Shown one piece after another: positions 50,003 through 58,256 of a stretch of DNA of 59,681 nt; positions within the stretch are counted from its first letter, which is position 1; each line of letters begins with the position of its first letter. Below the pieces are notes generated by a model, which was not told where the DNA came from, searched no databases, and was given only the letters and a program-made list of their open reading frames with translations. The position numbers and the translations under genes were made by a program. This DNA comes from an uncultured Dorea sp. (lineage in GTDB: Bacteria; Bacillota; Clostridia; Lachnospirales; Lachnospiraceae): NCBI GenBank assembly GCA_900550865.1, contig URTM01000016.1:1-59681 (forward strand). Reading direction: 5' to 3'.

Positions 50003-50881
50003 ATGATAAAGATTGAAAATCTGGTACATAAGTATACGATATGGAAAGATGAAAATACAAAAAGTGAGAAGACAGTATTGGACGGAATATCATTAGATAT
50101 TCCGTCTGGTCAGTTTGTGGCAATTTTAGGACCGAATGGTTCAGGAAAGTCTACATTGGCAAAGCATTTAAATGTATTGCTGCTTCCGAATGAAGGGACG
50201 GTATGGATTGACGGGAAAGATACACATGCAAAAGAAAGACTCTGGGAAATCAGAAGTCAGGTTGGTATGGTATTTCAGAACCCGGACAACCAGATCATTG
50301 GGACAAGTGTAGAAGAAGATGTTGCATTTGGTCCGGAAAACAAAAATGTAGAACCGGAAAAAATAAGAAAAATTGTAGAAACTGTTTTGCGAAAAGTGAG
50401 GCTGTGGGAGCGGAGAAAGGCTTCACCTTCCAGATTATCCGGCGGACAGAAACAGAGGCTGGCAACAGCTGATGCTCTGGCAGGACTTCCGGGATGTCTG
50501 GTGTTAGACGAACCGACAGCTATGCTTGATCCAGATTCAAGAAAAGAAGTAATAAATATAGTGAAAGAATTGAATCGGAAAGAAGGAATGACGATTATTC
50601 TGATTACGCATCACACGGATGAAGTAGTAGATGCAGACCGTATTGTTTTGATGAAGGATGGGAAAATTATCGGTGATGACATTCCGAAGAAAATATTTGC
50701 GGATTACGAATTGTTAAAAAAGGCAAAAATGGATATTCCGCCGATTGTAGAATTGGGAATGAGATTAGAAAAACAGCAAATTGGATTAGAGGGGCCGATT
50801 TTACAGGAAGAGGAAATGATCGAAAAAATCGTGAAACTATACAGAAGTAAATGTGGAGGCAAAAAGGATGCTGCAAGGTAA
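50003..50881 (+). CDS. ecfA1: ECF transporter ATPase EcfA1
   Basis: A 292-residue ABC ATPase: Walker A GPNGSGKST, Q-loop QNPDNQI, signature LSGGQKQR, Walker B CLVLDEPTAMLD, switch His in ITHHTDE. The C-terminal extension of ECF ATPases is present. It heterodimerises with EcfA2 and couples to EcfT. Its 3' end overlaps the ecfA2 start by 14 bases. Confidence 0.92.
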   Translation: MIKIENLVHKYTIWKDENTKSEKTVLDGISLDIPSGQFVAILGPNGSGKSTLAKHLNVLLLPNEGTVWIDGKDTHAKERLWEIRSQVGMVFQNPDNQIIGTSVEEDVAFGPENKNVEPEKIRKIVETVLRKVRLWERRKASPSRLSGGQKQRLATADALAGLPGCLVLDEPTAMLDPDSRKEVINIVKELNRKEGMTIILITHHTDEVVDADRIVLMKDGKIIGDDIPKKIFADYELLKKAKMDIPPIVELGMRLEKQQIGLEGPILQEEEMIEKIVKLYRSKCGGKKDAAR

Positions 50882-51725
50882 ACATATCACATTTTCTTAT
50901 TCGGATTCGGCGAAAGGGAAGATAGATGTTTTAAAAGATATCTCATTTGAGATTAGAGAACATGATTTTATAGGACTGATAGGGACATCCGGATCGGGAA
51001 AGACAACATTGATCAAGCATCTGAATGGTCTGCTGAAGGCGGAATCGGGAGAGATCTTTTTCAATGGGGAAAATATATATAGTAAAAAATATCCGATTTC
51101 AAAATTAAGAAAAGAAGTTGGTCTTGTATTTCAGTATCCGGAGCAGCAATTATTTGGCAGGACGATTCTGAAAGATGTTATGTATGGTCCGCTTAATCTT
51201 GGAATGAGTGAAGAAGAGGCTGAAAAGTCGGCAGTAGAAAGTCTGGAGCTTGTCGGGATTTCAAAAGAGTATTATCATTTGAGTCCGATGGAGCTTTCGG
51301 GAGGTCAGAAACGATGCGTTGCGATTGCGGGAGTACTGGCGATGCAGCCGGAGATATTGGTATTAGACGAACCGGCAGCAGGACTTGATCCTGAAACAAA
51401 AAATGAAATATTCGAGTTGTTGTGCAGGATAAGGAAAGAACGAAATAATGCAATTGTATTGGTTTCGCATCATATGGAAGATGTGGCACAATTTGCTAAC
51501 CGGGTATGGGTGATGCATGAAGGAAAGATCGCAATGGACGGGACCCCGGAAGAGGTATATACAAGAGTAGAAGAGTTAGAAAACATGCATATAGGTATCC
51601 CGCAGATTACACATTTAACATATTCACTGATAAAAGAAGGTCTTCCTCTGCCAAGACCGGCGGTCAGCGTGGAAGAAGCAGAGGAAATGCTGGTAAGAAT
51701 TTTTAAAGGAGAGAAAGAAATATGA
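50868..51725 (+). CDS. ecfA2: ECF transporter ATPase EcfA2
   Basis: A 285-residue ABC ATPase: Walker A GTSGSGKTT, Q-loop QYPEQQLFGRTI (typical EcfA2), signature LSGGQKRC, Walker B ILVLDEPAAGLD and switch SHHMEDV. The signature ends in Arg-Cys where Arg-Arg or Arg-Val is common. The ATG at 50868 follows GGAGG; an in-frame ATG five codons earlier is inside that site. The stop overlaps the ecfT ATG (ATGA). Confidence 0.92.
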   Translation: MLQGKHITFSYSDSAKGKIDVLKDISFEIREHDFIGLIGTSGSGKTTLIKHLNGLLKAESGEIFFNGENIYSKKYPISKLRKEVGLVFQYPEQQLFGRTILKDVMYGPLNLGMSEEEAEKSAVESLELVGISKEYYHLSPMELSGGQKRCVAIAGVLAMQPEILVLDEPAAGLDPETKNEIFELLCRIRKERNNAIVLVSHHMEDVAQFANRVWVMHEGKIAMDGTPEEVYTRVEELENMHIGIPQITHLTYSLIKEGLPLPRPAVSVEEAEEMLVRIFKGEKEI

Positions 51726-52531
51726 TTCGGGATATTACGATTGGAAGATATTATGATTCGGAATCTGTGATTCACCGGATGGATCCGAGAACAAAATTGA
51801 TGGGGGTTCTGGTTTATATTATTTCTTTATTTCTTGTGAAAAATGTCTGCTGGTATCTTGGCTGTTTGATTGTAATGCTGGCTCTTTATAAACTTGCAAG
51901 AGTTCCTGTAGGATATTTATTAAAAGGATTGAAGGGAATTCTTGTTCTGCTTTGTTTTACTTTTCTGTTCCGTATGTTGTATACACCAGGAGATGTGGTT
52001 ACATCTATCTGGATATTTACAATAACAAAACAGGGGATATGGAAAGCTGTGCAGATGACAGCGAGGATAGCTTTGATGATCACAGGTGCATCTCTGCTTT
52101 CTTACACTTCAACGCCGAAAGAACTGGCAGATGGTCTGGAGAAGGCGTTTTCAGGATTGGGGAAGATTGGAGTCCCGATACATGAGATGGCAGTGATCGT
52201 AATGATAGCATTCCGTTTTATTCCGATTATGCTGGAAGAGTTAAATGTGTTGATGGATGCACAGGCGGCAAGAGGAGCAAGGTTTGAAGAAGGAAATGTT
52301 GTCGAAAAATGTAAAGGGGTTATGACATTATTATTCCCGCTGTTTCTGATGACGGTCAGAAGATCATCAGATCTGGCTATGGCGATGGAAGCGCGGGGGT
52401 ATACCGGAAGCACAGAAACTTCAAGAATGTATCCGTTGACATATAAAAAAGAAGACAGAGTAGGATATATTGTCATCTTGATATATCTTGCTGTTTTCAT
52501 AATTGGCCGGATAAGTTTCTTGTCTTTTTAG
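51722..52531 (+). CDS. ecfT: ECF transporter transmembrane coupling protein EcfT
   Basis: A 269-residue membrane protein with about five hydrophobic segments and both Ala-Arg-Gly coupling motifs (AQAARGARFEEG and AMEARGYTGS) that contact the two ATPases. The N-terminal HRMDPRTKLMGVLVYIISLF is a family mark. With the S component it forms a complete dedicated (group I) ECF importer. The fba promoter begins inside its last codons. Confidence 0.92.
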   Translation: MIRDITIGRYYDSESVIHRMDPRTKLMGVLVYIISLFLVKNVCWYLGCLIVMLALYKLARVPVGYLLKGLKGILVLLCFTFLFRMLYTPGDVVTSIWIFTITKQGIWKAVQMTARIALMITGASLLSYTSTPKELADGLEKAFSGLGKIGVPIHEMAVIVMIAFRFIPIMLEELNVLMDAQAARGARFEEGNVVEKCKGVMTLLFPLFLMTVRRSSDLAMAMEARGYTGSTETSRMYPLTYKKEDRVGYIVILIYLAVFIIGRISFLSF

Positions 52532-52548
52532 AAGTTATGATATATAAT
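52520..52548 (+). promoter_or_regulatory. Promoter of fba
   Basis: TTGTCT, 17 bases, TATAAT, overlapping the 3' end of ecfT. Confidence 0.75.
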
Positions 52549-52617
52549 GCAAGTGAAACAAATTTGTCATATGAAAAGTAGAGATACTTATGGCAGTAAG
52601 AATTGGAGGAATAACAT

Positions 52618-53484
52618 ATGTTAGTATCAGCAAAAGAAATGCTTGATAAGGCAGTAGAAGGTCATTACGCAGTAGGACAGTTTAACATCAACAACTTAGA
52701 GTGGACAAAATCTGTTCTTCTTACAGCAGAAGAGTTAAAGTCACCAGTTATCTTAGGTGTGTCTGAGGGAGCTGGAAAATACATGACAGGATTCAAGACT
52801 GTAGCAGCTATGGTGAAAGCTATGATGGAAGAACTCAACATCACAGTTCCTGTAGCATTACACCTTGATCATGGAACATACGAAGGATGTAAGAAATGTA
52901 TCGAAGCAGGATTCTCTTCAATCATGTTCGATGGATCTAAATATCCAATCGAAGAGAACGTAGAGAAGACAAGAGAGCTCATTGCTATCTGCAGAGAAAA
53001 AGGAATGTCTATCGAAGCTGAAGTAGGATCTATCGGTGGAGAAGAAGACGGAGTAATCGGTAAAGGTGAATGTGCTGATCCTAACGAGTGTAAGATGATC
53101 GCTGATCTCGGTGTTGACATGCTTGCAGCAGGTATCGGTAATATTCATGGAAAATACCCGGCTAACTGGGAAGGATTAAGCTTTGAGACTCTGGATGCTG
53201 TTCAGCAGCTGACAGGAAAAATGCCATTAGTTCTTCATGGTGGTACAGGAATTCCGGACGATATGATCAAGAAAGCAATCAGTCTCGGAGTTGCTAAGAT
53301 TAATGTTAATACAGAGTGCCAGCTGTCATTCGCTGATGCTACACGTAAATATATTGAAGCAGGAAAAGATCTGGAAGGAAAAGGATACGATCCTCGTAAA
53401 CTTCTGAAACCAGGTGCTGAAGCTATTCAGGCAACAGTTAAGGAGAAGATGGAATTATTTGGTTCAGTTGGAAAAGCTGAATAA
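52618..53484 (+). CDS. fba: Class II fructose-1,6-bisphosphate aldolase
   Basis: A 288-residue zinc-dependent aldolase of glycolysis and gluconeogenesis, splitting fructose 1,6-bisphosphate to DHAP and GAP. Zinc and catalytic residues are in ALHLDHGTYE (Asp84-His85), in IGNIHGKY and in LVLHGGTGI. KINVNTECQLSF is the phosphate-binding part. Codon use is strongly biased, as in highly expressed genes. It has its own promoter and GGAGG before the ATG. A related tagatose-bisphosphate activity is less likely. Confidence 0.92.
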   Translation: MLVSAKEMLDKAVEGHYAVGQFNINNLEWTKSVLLTAEELKSPVILGVSEGAGKYMTGFKTVAAMVKAMMEELNITVPVALHLDHGTYEGCKKCIEAGFSSIMFDGSKYPIEENVEKTRELIAICREKGMSIEAEVGSIGGEEDGVIGKGECADPNECKMIADLGVDMLAAGIGNIHGKYPANWEGLSFETLDAVQQLTGKMPLVLHGGTGIPDDMIKKAISLGVAKINVNTECQLSFADATRKYIEAGKDLEGKGYDPRKLLKPGAEAIQATVKEKMELFGSVGKAE

Positions 53485-53498
53485 TTAAAAATTTTCAC

Positions 53499-53527
53499 TT
53501 GCCTTTTATGACTTGTTGAGTTATACT
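53499..53527 (+). promoter_or_regulatory. Strong promoter upstream of the glnN leader
   Basis: TTGCCT, 17 bases, TATACT: same boxes, same spacing and similar first spacer bases as the tRNA-Glu promoter. Confidence 0.8.
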
Positions 53528-53533
53528 AACTGG

Positions 53534-53582
53534 CATAGGAAGAACAAAGGCGTTCCAACGAAAGTTGGAGTGCCTTTTTTTA
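53534..53582 (+). ncRNA. Probable short leader or small RNA ending in a terminator
   Basis: The promoter at 53499-53527 would start an RNA near 53534. It meets a strong terminator at 53547-53582: AAGGCGTTCCAAC / GTTGGAGTGCCTT, 13 bp with two wobbles, GAAA tetraloop, then T. The product is about 45-50 nt with no room for a gene. It is either a tiny RNA or an attenuated leader of glnN, which starts 93 bases later. Confidence 0.6.
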
Positions 53583-53584
53583 TA

Positions 53585-53624
53585 TCAAAGTATGCACAGA
53601 AAATATATATTTTATGCATACTTT
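53585..53624 (+). repeat. Inverted repeat before glnN, containing the TCAAAGTATGC element
   Basis: AAAGTATGCA (53587-53596) and TGCATACTTT (53615-53624) are perfect 10-bp arms with an 18-base AT-rich spacer. The left arm is part of the TCAAAGTATGC motif seen after two other terminators. It may be a protein-binding site or second leader hairpin for glnN. Confidence 0.6.
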
Positions 53625-53674
53625 AGTATGAAATACCAACCCCAACATCACAATAAGAAAGGAAACGAAGAGAC

Positions 53675-55786
53675 ATGAGTGAAGCAATCAATGTAGCCAA
53701 GATATTTGGCGAAGACGTATTTAACGACACTGTAATGCAGGAACGTCTTCCAAAGAAAGTCTATAAGGATCTGAAGAAAACAATTGAGGAAGGTAAGGAA
53801 TTAGACCTTGCTACGGCAGATGTAATTGCACATGAGATGAAAGAATGGGCAATTGAGAAAGGGGCTACACATTATACTCACTGGTTCCAGCCTCTGACAG
53901 GTGTAACCGCTGAGAAGCATGATTCATTTATTTCCGCACCACTTCCGAGTGGTAAGGTTCTGATGAGCTTTTCAGGAAAGGAACTGATCAAAGGTGAGCC
54001 GGATGCATCTTCATTCCCATCAGGCGGACTTCGTGCAACGTTTGAAGCAAGAGGATATACAGCATGGGATTGTACATCACCGGCATTTGTAAGACATGAT
54101 GCAGCAGGAGCAACACTTTGCATCCCTACAGCATTCTGCTCATACAAAGGAGAGGCACTTGACCAGAAGACCCCACTTCTTCGTTCTATGCAGGCAATCA
54201 ATGAGCAGTCACTGAGACTGTTAAGATTGTTCGGAAATACAACATCTAAGAAAGTAACACCTTCCGTAGGACCGGAGCAGGAATATTTCCTTGTAGATGC
54301 TGAAAAATTCTTACAGAGAAAAGACCTGATCTATACAGGACGTACACTGTTCGGAGCAATGCCTCCAAAAGGTCAGGAGTTAGATGATCATTATTTCGGA
54401 ACCATCCGTCAGAGAATCGCAGGATTCATGAAAGATGTCAACGAAGAACTTTGGAAAGTGGGTGTTACATCTAAGACACAGCATAACGAAGTTGCACCGG
54501 CACAGCATGAACTTGCACCGATCTATGCAGAGTGCAACGTGGCACTGGATCATAACCATATTGTAATGCAGACATTAAAGAGAGTTGCATGCCAGCATGG
54601 CATGAAGTGCTTACTCCATGAGAAACCATTCGCAGGAGTCAATGGTTCTGGTAAACATGACAACTGGTCTCTTACAACAGATGATGGAAAGAACCTGTTA
54701 GAGCCAGGCAAAACACCACACGAAAATATTCAGTTCTTACTGGTACTTACCTGTATCCTGAAAGCAGTTGACAAACACGCAGATCTTCTTCGTGAATCTG
54801 CAGCAGATCCTGGTAATGATCACAGACTCGGAGCTAACGAGGCACCGCCGGCAATCATCTCTGTATTCCTTGGAGAACAGTTAGAGGATGTACTGGAACA
54901 GCTGATCAGCACAGGCGAAGCTACACATAGTCTGAACGGCGGAAAACTCCAGACAGGAGTTGATACACTTCCGGATCTTGCAAAAGATGCAACAGACCGT
55001 AACAGAACATCACCATTTGCATTTACTGGTAATAAATTCGAGTTCCGTATGGTAGGTTCCCGTGATTCCATCGCAGGACCAAACGTAGTACTGAACACAA
55101 TCGTTGCAGAAGCATTCTCAGAGGCTTGTGATATCCTTGAAAAAGCAGATAACTTTGATGAAGCAGTTCATGATCTGATCAAGAAATATGCAACAGAGCA
55201 CCAGAGAGTTGTATTCAACGGAAATGGATACTCAGATGCATGGGTAGAAGAAGCTGAAAGACGTGGACTTCCGAATATCAGATCTATGGTAGAAGCAATT
55301 CCAGCTCTGACAACAGAGAAAGCTGTAAATATGTTCGGAAAATTCAAAGTATTTACAAAGGCTGAGCTGGAATCCCGTGCAGAGATCAAATATGAAAGCT
55401 ATGCAAAGGCAATCAATATTGAAGCTCGTACAATGATCGATATGGCAAGCAAGCAGTTTATTCCTGCATTTATCAAATATACAAAAGAACTGGCTGATAC
55501 AGTGATCGCTGTAAAAGAAGCTGGAGCAGATGCAACAGTACAGGCAGATATCCTTGCAGAAGTATCCGGACTTCTTGCAGAGACAAAGAAAACACTGGAA
55601 GCATTAAAAGTTGTAGCAGACCAGGCAGCAGCTATGGAAGAAGGAGAAGATCAGGCAAGATTCTATCACTTCGATGTTGTGCCGGCTATGGAAGCACTCC
55701 GTGCACCAGTTGATAAGATGGAGATGATCGTTGACAAAGAAGCATGGCCAATGCCTTCTTACGGAGATCTGATGTTTGAAGTATAA
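53675..55786 (+). CDS. glnN: Glutamine synthetase type III
   Basis: A 703-residue GSIII enzyme, making glutamine from glutamate, ammonia and ATP. GSIII marks include the long N-terminal region (ATHYTHWFQPLTG), SFPSGGLRATFEARGYTAWDC, the metal-binding PSVGPEQEYFLVD, HNEVAPAQHELAPIYAECNVALDHN, KPFAGVNGSGKHDNWS and NRTSPFAFTGNKFEFRMVGS. The length separates it from the 440-470-residue types I and II. Codon bias is strong. AAGGAAACG precedes the ATG. It is preceded by the terminator and inverted repeat described above, suggesting leader control by nitrogen status. Confidence 0.94.
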   Translation: MSEAINVAKIFGEDVFNDTVMQERLPKKVYKDLKKTIEEGKELDLATADVIAHEMKEWAIEKGATHYTHWFQPLTGVTAEKHDSFISAPLPSGKVLMSFSGKELIKGEPDASSFPSGGLRATFEARGYTAWDCTSPAFVRHDAAGATLCIPTAFCSYKGEALDQKTPLLRSMQAINEQSLRLLRLFGNTTSKKVTPSVGPEQEYFLVDAEKFLQRKDLIYTGRTLFGAMPPKGQELDDHYFGTIRQRIAGFMKDVNEELWKVGVTSKTQHNEVAPAQHELAPIYAECNVALDHNHIVMQTLKRVACQHGMKCLLHEKPFAGVNGSGKHDNWSLTTDDGKNLLEPGKTPHENIQFLLVLTCILKAVDKHADLLRESAADPGNDHRLGANEAPPAIISVFLGEQLEDVLEQLISTGEATHSLNGGKLQTGVDTLPDLAKDATDRNRTSPFAFTGNKFEFRMVGSRDSIAGPNVVLNTIVAEAFSEACDILEKADNFDEAVHDLIKKYATEHQRVVFNGNGYSDAWVEEAERRGLPNIRSMVEAIPALTTEKAVNMFGKFKVFTKAELESRAEIKYESYAKAINIEARTMIDMASKQFIPAFIKYTKELADTVIAVKEAGADATVQADILAEVSGLLAETKKTLEALKVVADQAAAMEEGEDQARFYHFDVVPAMEALRAPVDKMEMIVDKEAWPMPSYGDLMFEV

Positions 55787-55851
55787 GCGTAAAGCGCAGA
55801 TCGTTCGTTAGACGAAGAAATTAGTTTAGAAATACATTAGAAAAATTTAAG

Positions 55852-55905
55852 AACCCTGGACTTGGAATGGACACATGATTGTGCTATTCTAAGTTCAGGG
55901 TTTTT
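55852..55905 (+). terminator. Terminator of glnN with an embedded promoter
   Basis: AACCCTGGACTTGGAAT pairs with ATTCTAAGTTCAGGGTT (17 bp, two wobbles), then TTTTT. Inside it TTGGAA (55862-55867), 17 bases and TATTCT (55885-55890, TG-extended) form a plausible promoter for the next gene. Confidence 0.85.
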
Positions 55906-55927
55906 GTATCCTGTAAGGAGGGCAATC

Positions 55928-56407
55928 ATGACGAAAAGAGAATTTTTAGATAAATTAAAAAAAGCACTTTCCAATGATCTTTCGGGAACTGTAATTCAGG
56001 ATAATGTGAGTTATTACAATGATTATATTACAGAAGAAGTAAGAAAGGGCAGAAGAGAGTCGGAGGTAATTGAAGAGCTTGGTGATCCGTGGGCAATTGC
56101 GAAGAATATTATTACTTCGGAAGAAATGAAAGGAAACACACAGGAATCATATGACAGCTATGAGCCGGGAAGACGAAGAGAGAGTTCTTATGAACAGGAC
56201 TATGGCAGCGAATCCGGGTACAGGGGCACACACGTCTTTGGACTTGATACCTGGTGGAAGAAACTGGTTCTGATCCTTGGAATTATAGGAATCGTTGTAT
56301 TGGTTGCAGCGGTGGTTGGAGGAATTATCAGTCTGCTTGCACCGATATTCGTACCGCTTCTGATCGTGTGTCTGATCATTAAGCTGATTAGCGGCAGGAG
56401 AAAGTGA
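55928..56407 (+). CDS. DUF1700-family membrane protein
   Basis: A 159-residue protein with an N-terminal DUF1700 helical domain (MTKREFLDKLKKALSNDLSGTVIQDNVSYYNDYITEEVRKGRRESEVIEELGDPWAIAKNII, residues 1-62 in outline). A charged Tyr/Ser/Arg-rich linker and two C-terminal hydrophobic segments follow (about 104-130 and 134-152). Such proteins often sit with PadR-type regulators, but none is present here. The ATG at 55928 has AAGGAGGG upstream; longer starts lie in the terminator. Confidence 0.78.
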   Translation: MTKREFLDKLKKALSNDLSGTVIQDNVSYYNDYITEEVRKGRRESEVIEELGDPWAIAKNIITSEEMKGNTQESYDSYEPGRRRESSYEQDYGSESGYRGTHVFGLDTWWKKLVLILGIIGIVVLVAAVVGGIISLLAPIFVPLLIVCLIIKLISGRRK

Positions 56408-56420
56408 ATAGGTAATAAGT

Positions 56421-56451
56421 AAAAGACCGATGGGGGAGCCATCGGTCTTTT
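56421..56451 (+). terminator. Terminator of the DUF1700 gene
   Basis: AAAAGACCGATGG / CCATCGGTCTTTT, perfect 13-bp stem with loop GGGAG. A further perfect 9-bp hairpin (TGTAGAAAG / CTTTCTACA) lies at 56481-56502. Confidence 0.9.
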
Positions 56452-56572
56452 GAGGGGAGTATAAATAATTAATAAGGGGTTGTAGAAAGTGTCCTTTCTA
56501 CACCAACAGTATAATATAGTAAAAAATAAAAATCAAGAAAAATATTAAAAAAATCTTAATATGTGCCGGGAT

Positions 56573-56601
56573 GTATAATTGGAAAATGCCAGGACATACT
56601 A
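56573..56601 (+). promoter_or_regulatory. Sigma-G/sigma-F-like promoter of the Asn-rich gene
   Basis: GTATA (56573-56577), 17 bases, CATACTA (56595-56601). This matches the forespore sigma-G pattern known from Bacillus, and no convincing sigma-A pair is placed correctly. It lies 35 bases before the ATG at 56637. Confidence 0.55.
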
Positions 56602-56636
56602 ATCGTGTAGCAAAAAGTGATTAGGAGGAATTCAAA

Positions 56637-56858
56637 ATGGCTAAAAATTACAACTCATCAGAAAACTGTCATAACGAAGCAGACAAGAACACATCGAACA
56701 GAAATGCATCCAGAAACACATCGAACAAGAATGCATATGGAAAGAATGCATCGGACAGAAATGTAACAGACAAGAATGCAAACAACAAAAATGCATATGG
56801 CAAAGATGCAAAAGATAAGAATTCATATAATTATGGAAATGAGAACAGTAGCTACTAG
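56637..56858 (+). CDS. Asn-rich low-complexity small protein (candidate spore protein)
   Basis: A 73-residue hydrophilic protein made of short Asn/Lys/Ser/Ala/Tyr repeats of four to six residues (SNRNA, SNKNAYGKNA, NNKNAYGKDA, KDKNSY). It has one cysteine (Cys11) and no hydrophobic segment. TAGGAGG lies eight bases before the ATG, and a perfect terminator follows the stop, so it is a compact single-gene unit. A sigma-G-like promoter suggests expression in the forespore. I do not recognise the family; resemblance to gamma-type SASP or coat proteins is compositional only. Confidence 0.72.
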   Translation: MAKNYNSSENCHNEADKNTSNRNASRNTSNKNAYGKNASDRNVTDKNANNKNAYGKDAKDKNSYNYGNENSSY

Positions 56859-56874
56859 AAAAAAGAGTTTCCGG

Positions 56875-56906
56875 GCAGGACGTGCGAAAGTACGTCCTGC
56901 TTTTTT
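56875..56906 (+). terminator. Terminator of the Asn-rich gene
   Basis: A perfect 9-bp GC-rich stem GCAGGACGT / ACGTCCTGC, 8-base loop, then TTTTTT. Confidence 0.92.
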
Positions 56907-56984
56907 GATGCCGTGTATGTGTAACGAACTTCCAAAAGAAGGAGACCGGGCGGACAACCAGGGGTGTTCTGTATGTGAAATGGG

Positions 56985-57014
56985 TTGACAAAGGGAGGAG
57001 GTTATCAGTAAGAT
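56985..57014 (+). promoter_or_regulatory. Promoter of the RNA methyltransferase operon
   Basis: TTGACA, 18 bases, TAAGAT, about 70 bases before the ATG. Confidence 0.68.
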
Positions 57015-57082
57015 AAGTAAGTAGAAAATAATAGATGAAATGCAGTTGTACTGCATGAATATAGCAGATAATGGAGAATTGA

Positions 57083-58255
57083 ATGAAAAAAATGGAATTG
57101 ATCGCTCCCTGTCATTTTGGACTGGAAGCGGTATTAAAACGAGAGATACTGGATCTGGGATATGATATCTCGGAAGTAGAAGACGGAAGGGTCGGTTTTT
57201 GGGGAGACGCAGAGGCGATCTGCCGTGCGAATATCTTCCTCAGAACGGCGGAGAGAGTCCTTCTGAAAGTAGGAAGCTTCAAAGCAACAAGCTATGAAGA
57301 ATTATTTGAGAATACAAAGGCTCTGGACTGGGAGAATTATATCCCGGAAAACGGTAAATTCTGGGTGGCAAAAGCGGCATCTGTAAAGAGTAAATTATTC
57401 AGTCCGTCGGACATTCAGTCGGTGATGAAAAAAGCAATGGTAAGAAGGCTGCAGCAGAAGTATCAGGTAGAGTGGTTTTCGGAAGATGGAGCCGCATATC
57501 CGGTACGTGTATTTCTGAAAAAGGATGTTGTGACCGTTGGAATCGATACATCCGGAGTATCCCTGCATAAAAGAGGATACCGTGAAGTATCTGGAAAAGC
57601 GCCGATCACAGAGACACTGGCAGCAGCGCTGATCATGCTGACTCCATGGCATAAGGACAGAATTCTGGTAGATCCGTTCTGCGGAAGTGGTACATTTCCG
57701 ATAGAAGCAGCAATGATCGCAGCAAATATCGCACCGGGAATGAACCGTTCCTTTACAGCAGAAAAATGGACGAACCTGATTCCGAAGAAGCTCTGGTATG
57801 AGACCGTAAATGAGGCGAATGAGCTGATCAACGATGATATCGAAGTTGATATCCAGGGATATGATGTGGATGGTTCTGTGATCAAGATTGCAAGACGTAA
57901 CGCGAGAGAGGCAGGAGTCGATCATCTGATCCATTTCCAGGAAAGAGATGTGAAGGACTTAAGCCATCCGAAAAAATATGGATTCATCATCACCAATCCG
58001 CCGTATGGAGAGAGACTGGAAGATAAGAAGGATCTGCCGGAGTTATACAAGGCATTTGGCGAGAGCTTTAAGAATCTGGATTCCTGGTCTGCATATATGA
58101 TTACTTCTTATGAAGATGCAGAGCGTTATTTTGGAAGAAAAGCGGACCGCAACCGCAAGATTTATAATGGTATGTTAAAGACATATTTTTACCAGTTCTT
58201 AGGACCAAAGCCGCCAAAGGCAAAGCGTCCGGCTGACAGACAGGAGAAGAAGTAA
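57083..58255 (+). CDS. THUMP-domain class I SAM-dependent RNA methyltransferase (RlmL/YpsC-like)
   Basis: A 390-residue methyltransferase. An N-terminal ferredoxin-like and THUMP RNA-binding region covers residues 1-155 (IAPCHFGLEAVLKREILDLGYD, DIQSVMKKAMVRRLQQKY). The Rossmann catalytic domain follows with VDPFCGSGTFPIEAAMIA (SAM binding), GYDVDGSVIKIARRNAREAG and the catalytic NPPYGERL, which marks N2-guanine or N6-adenine methylation. Relatives methylate 23S rRNA guanine. It starts an operon with rdgB, whose ATG follows after one base. Confidence 0.92.
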   Translation: MKKMELIAPCHFGLEAVLKREILDLGYDISEVEDGRVGFWGDAEAICRANIFLRTAERVLLKVGSFKATSYEELFENTKALDWENYIPENGKFWVAKAASVKSKLFSPSDIQSVMKKAMVRRLQQKYQVEWFSEDGAAYPVRVFLKKDVVTVGIDTSGVSLHKRGYREVSGKAPITETLAAALIMLTPWHKDRILVDPFCGSGTFPIEAAMIAANIAPGMNRSFTAEKWTNLIPKKLWYETVNEANELINDDIEVDIQGYDVDGSVIKIARRNAREAGVDHLIHFQERDVKDLSHPKKYGFIITNPPYGERLEDKKDLPELYKAFGESFKNLDSWSAYMITSYEDAERYFGRKADRNRKIYNGMLKTYFYQFLGPKPPKAKRPADRQEKK

Positions 58256-58256
58256 G

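Noticed and set aside
56908..56988. A 26-codon frame with CxC and CxxC cysteine pairs (MPCMCNEL ... GCSVCEMG)
   Set aside because: It begins in the T run of a terminator with no ribosome site, and its end overlaps the next promoter. The cysteine pattern is suggestive but there is no support for translation.
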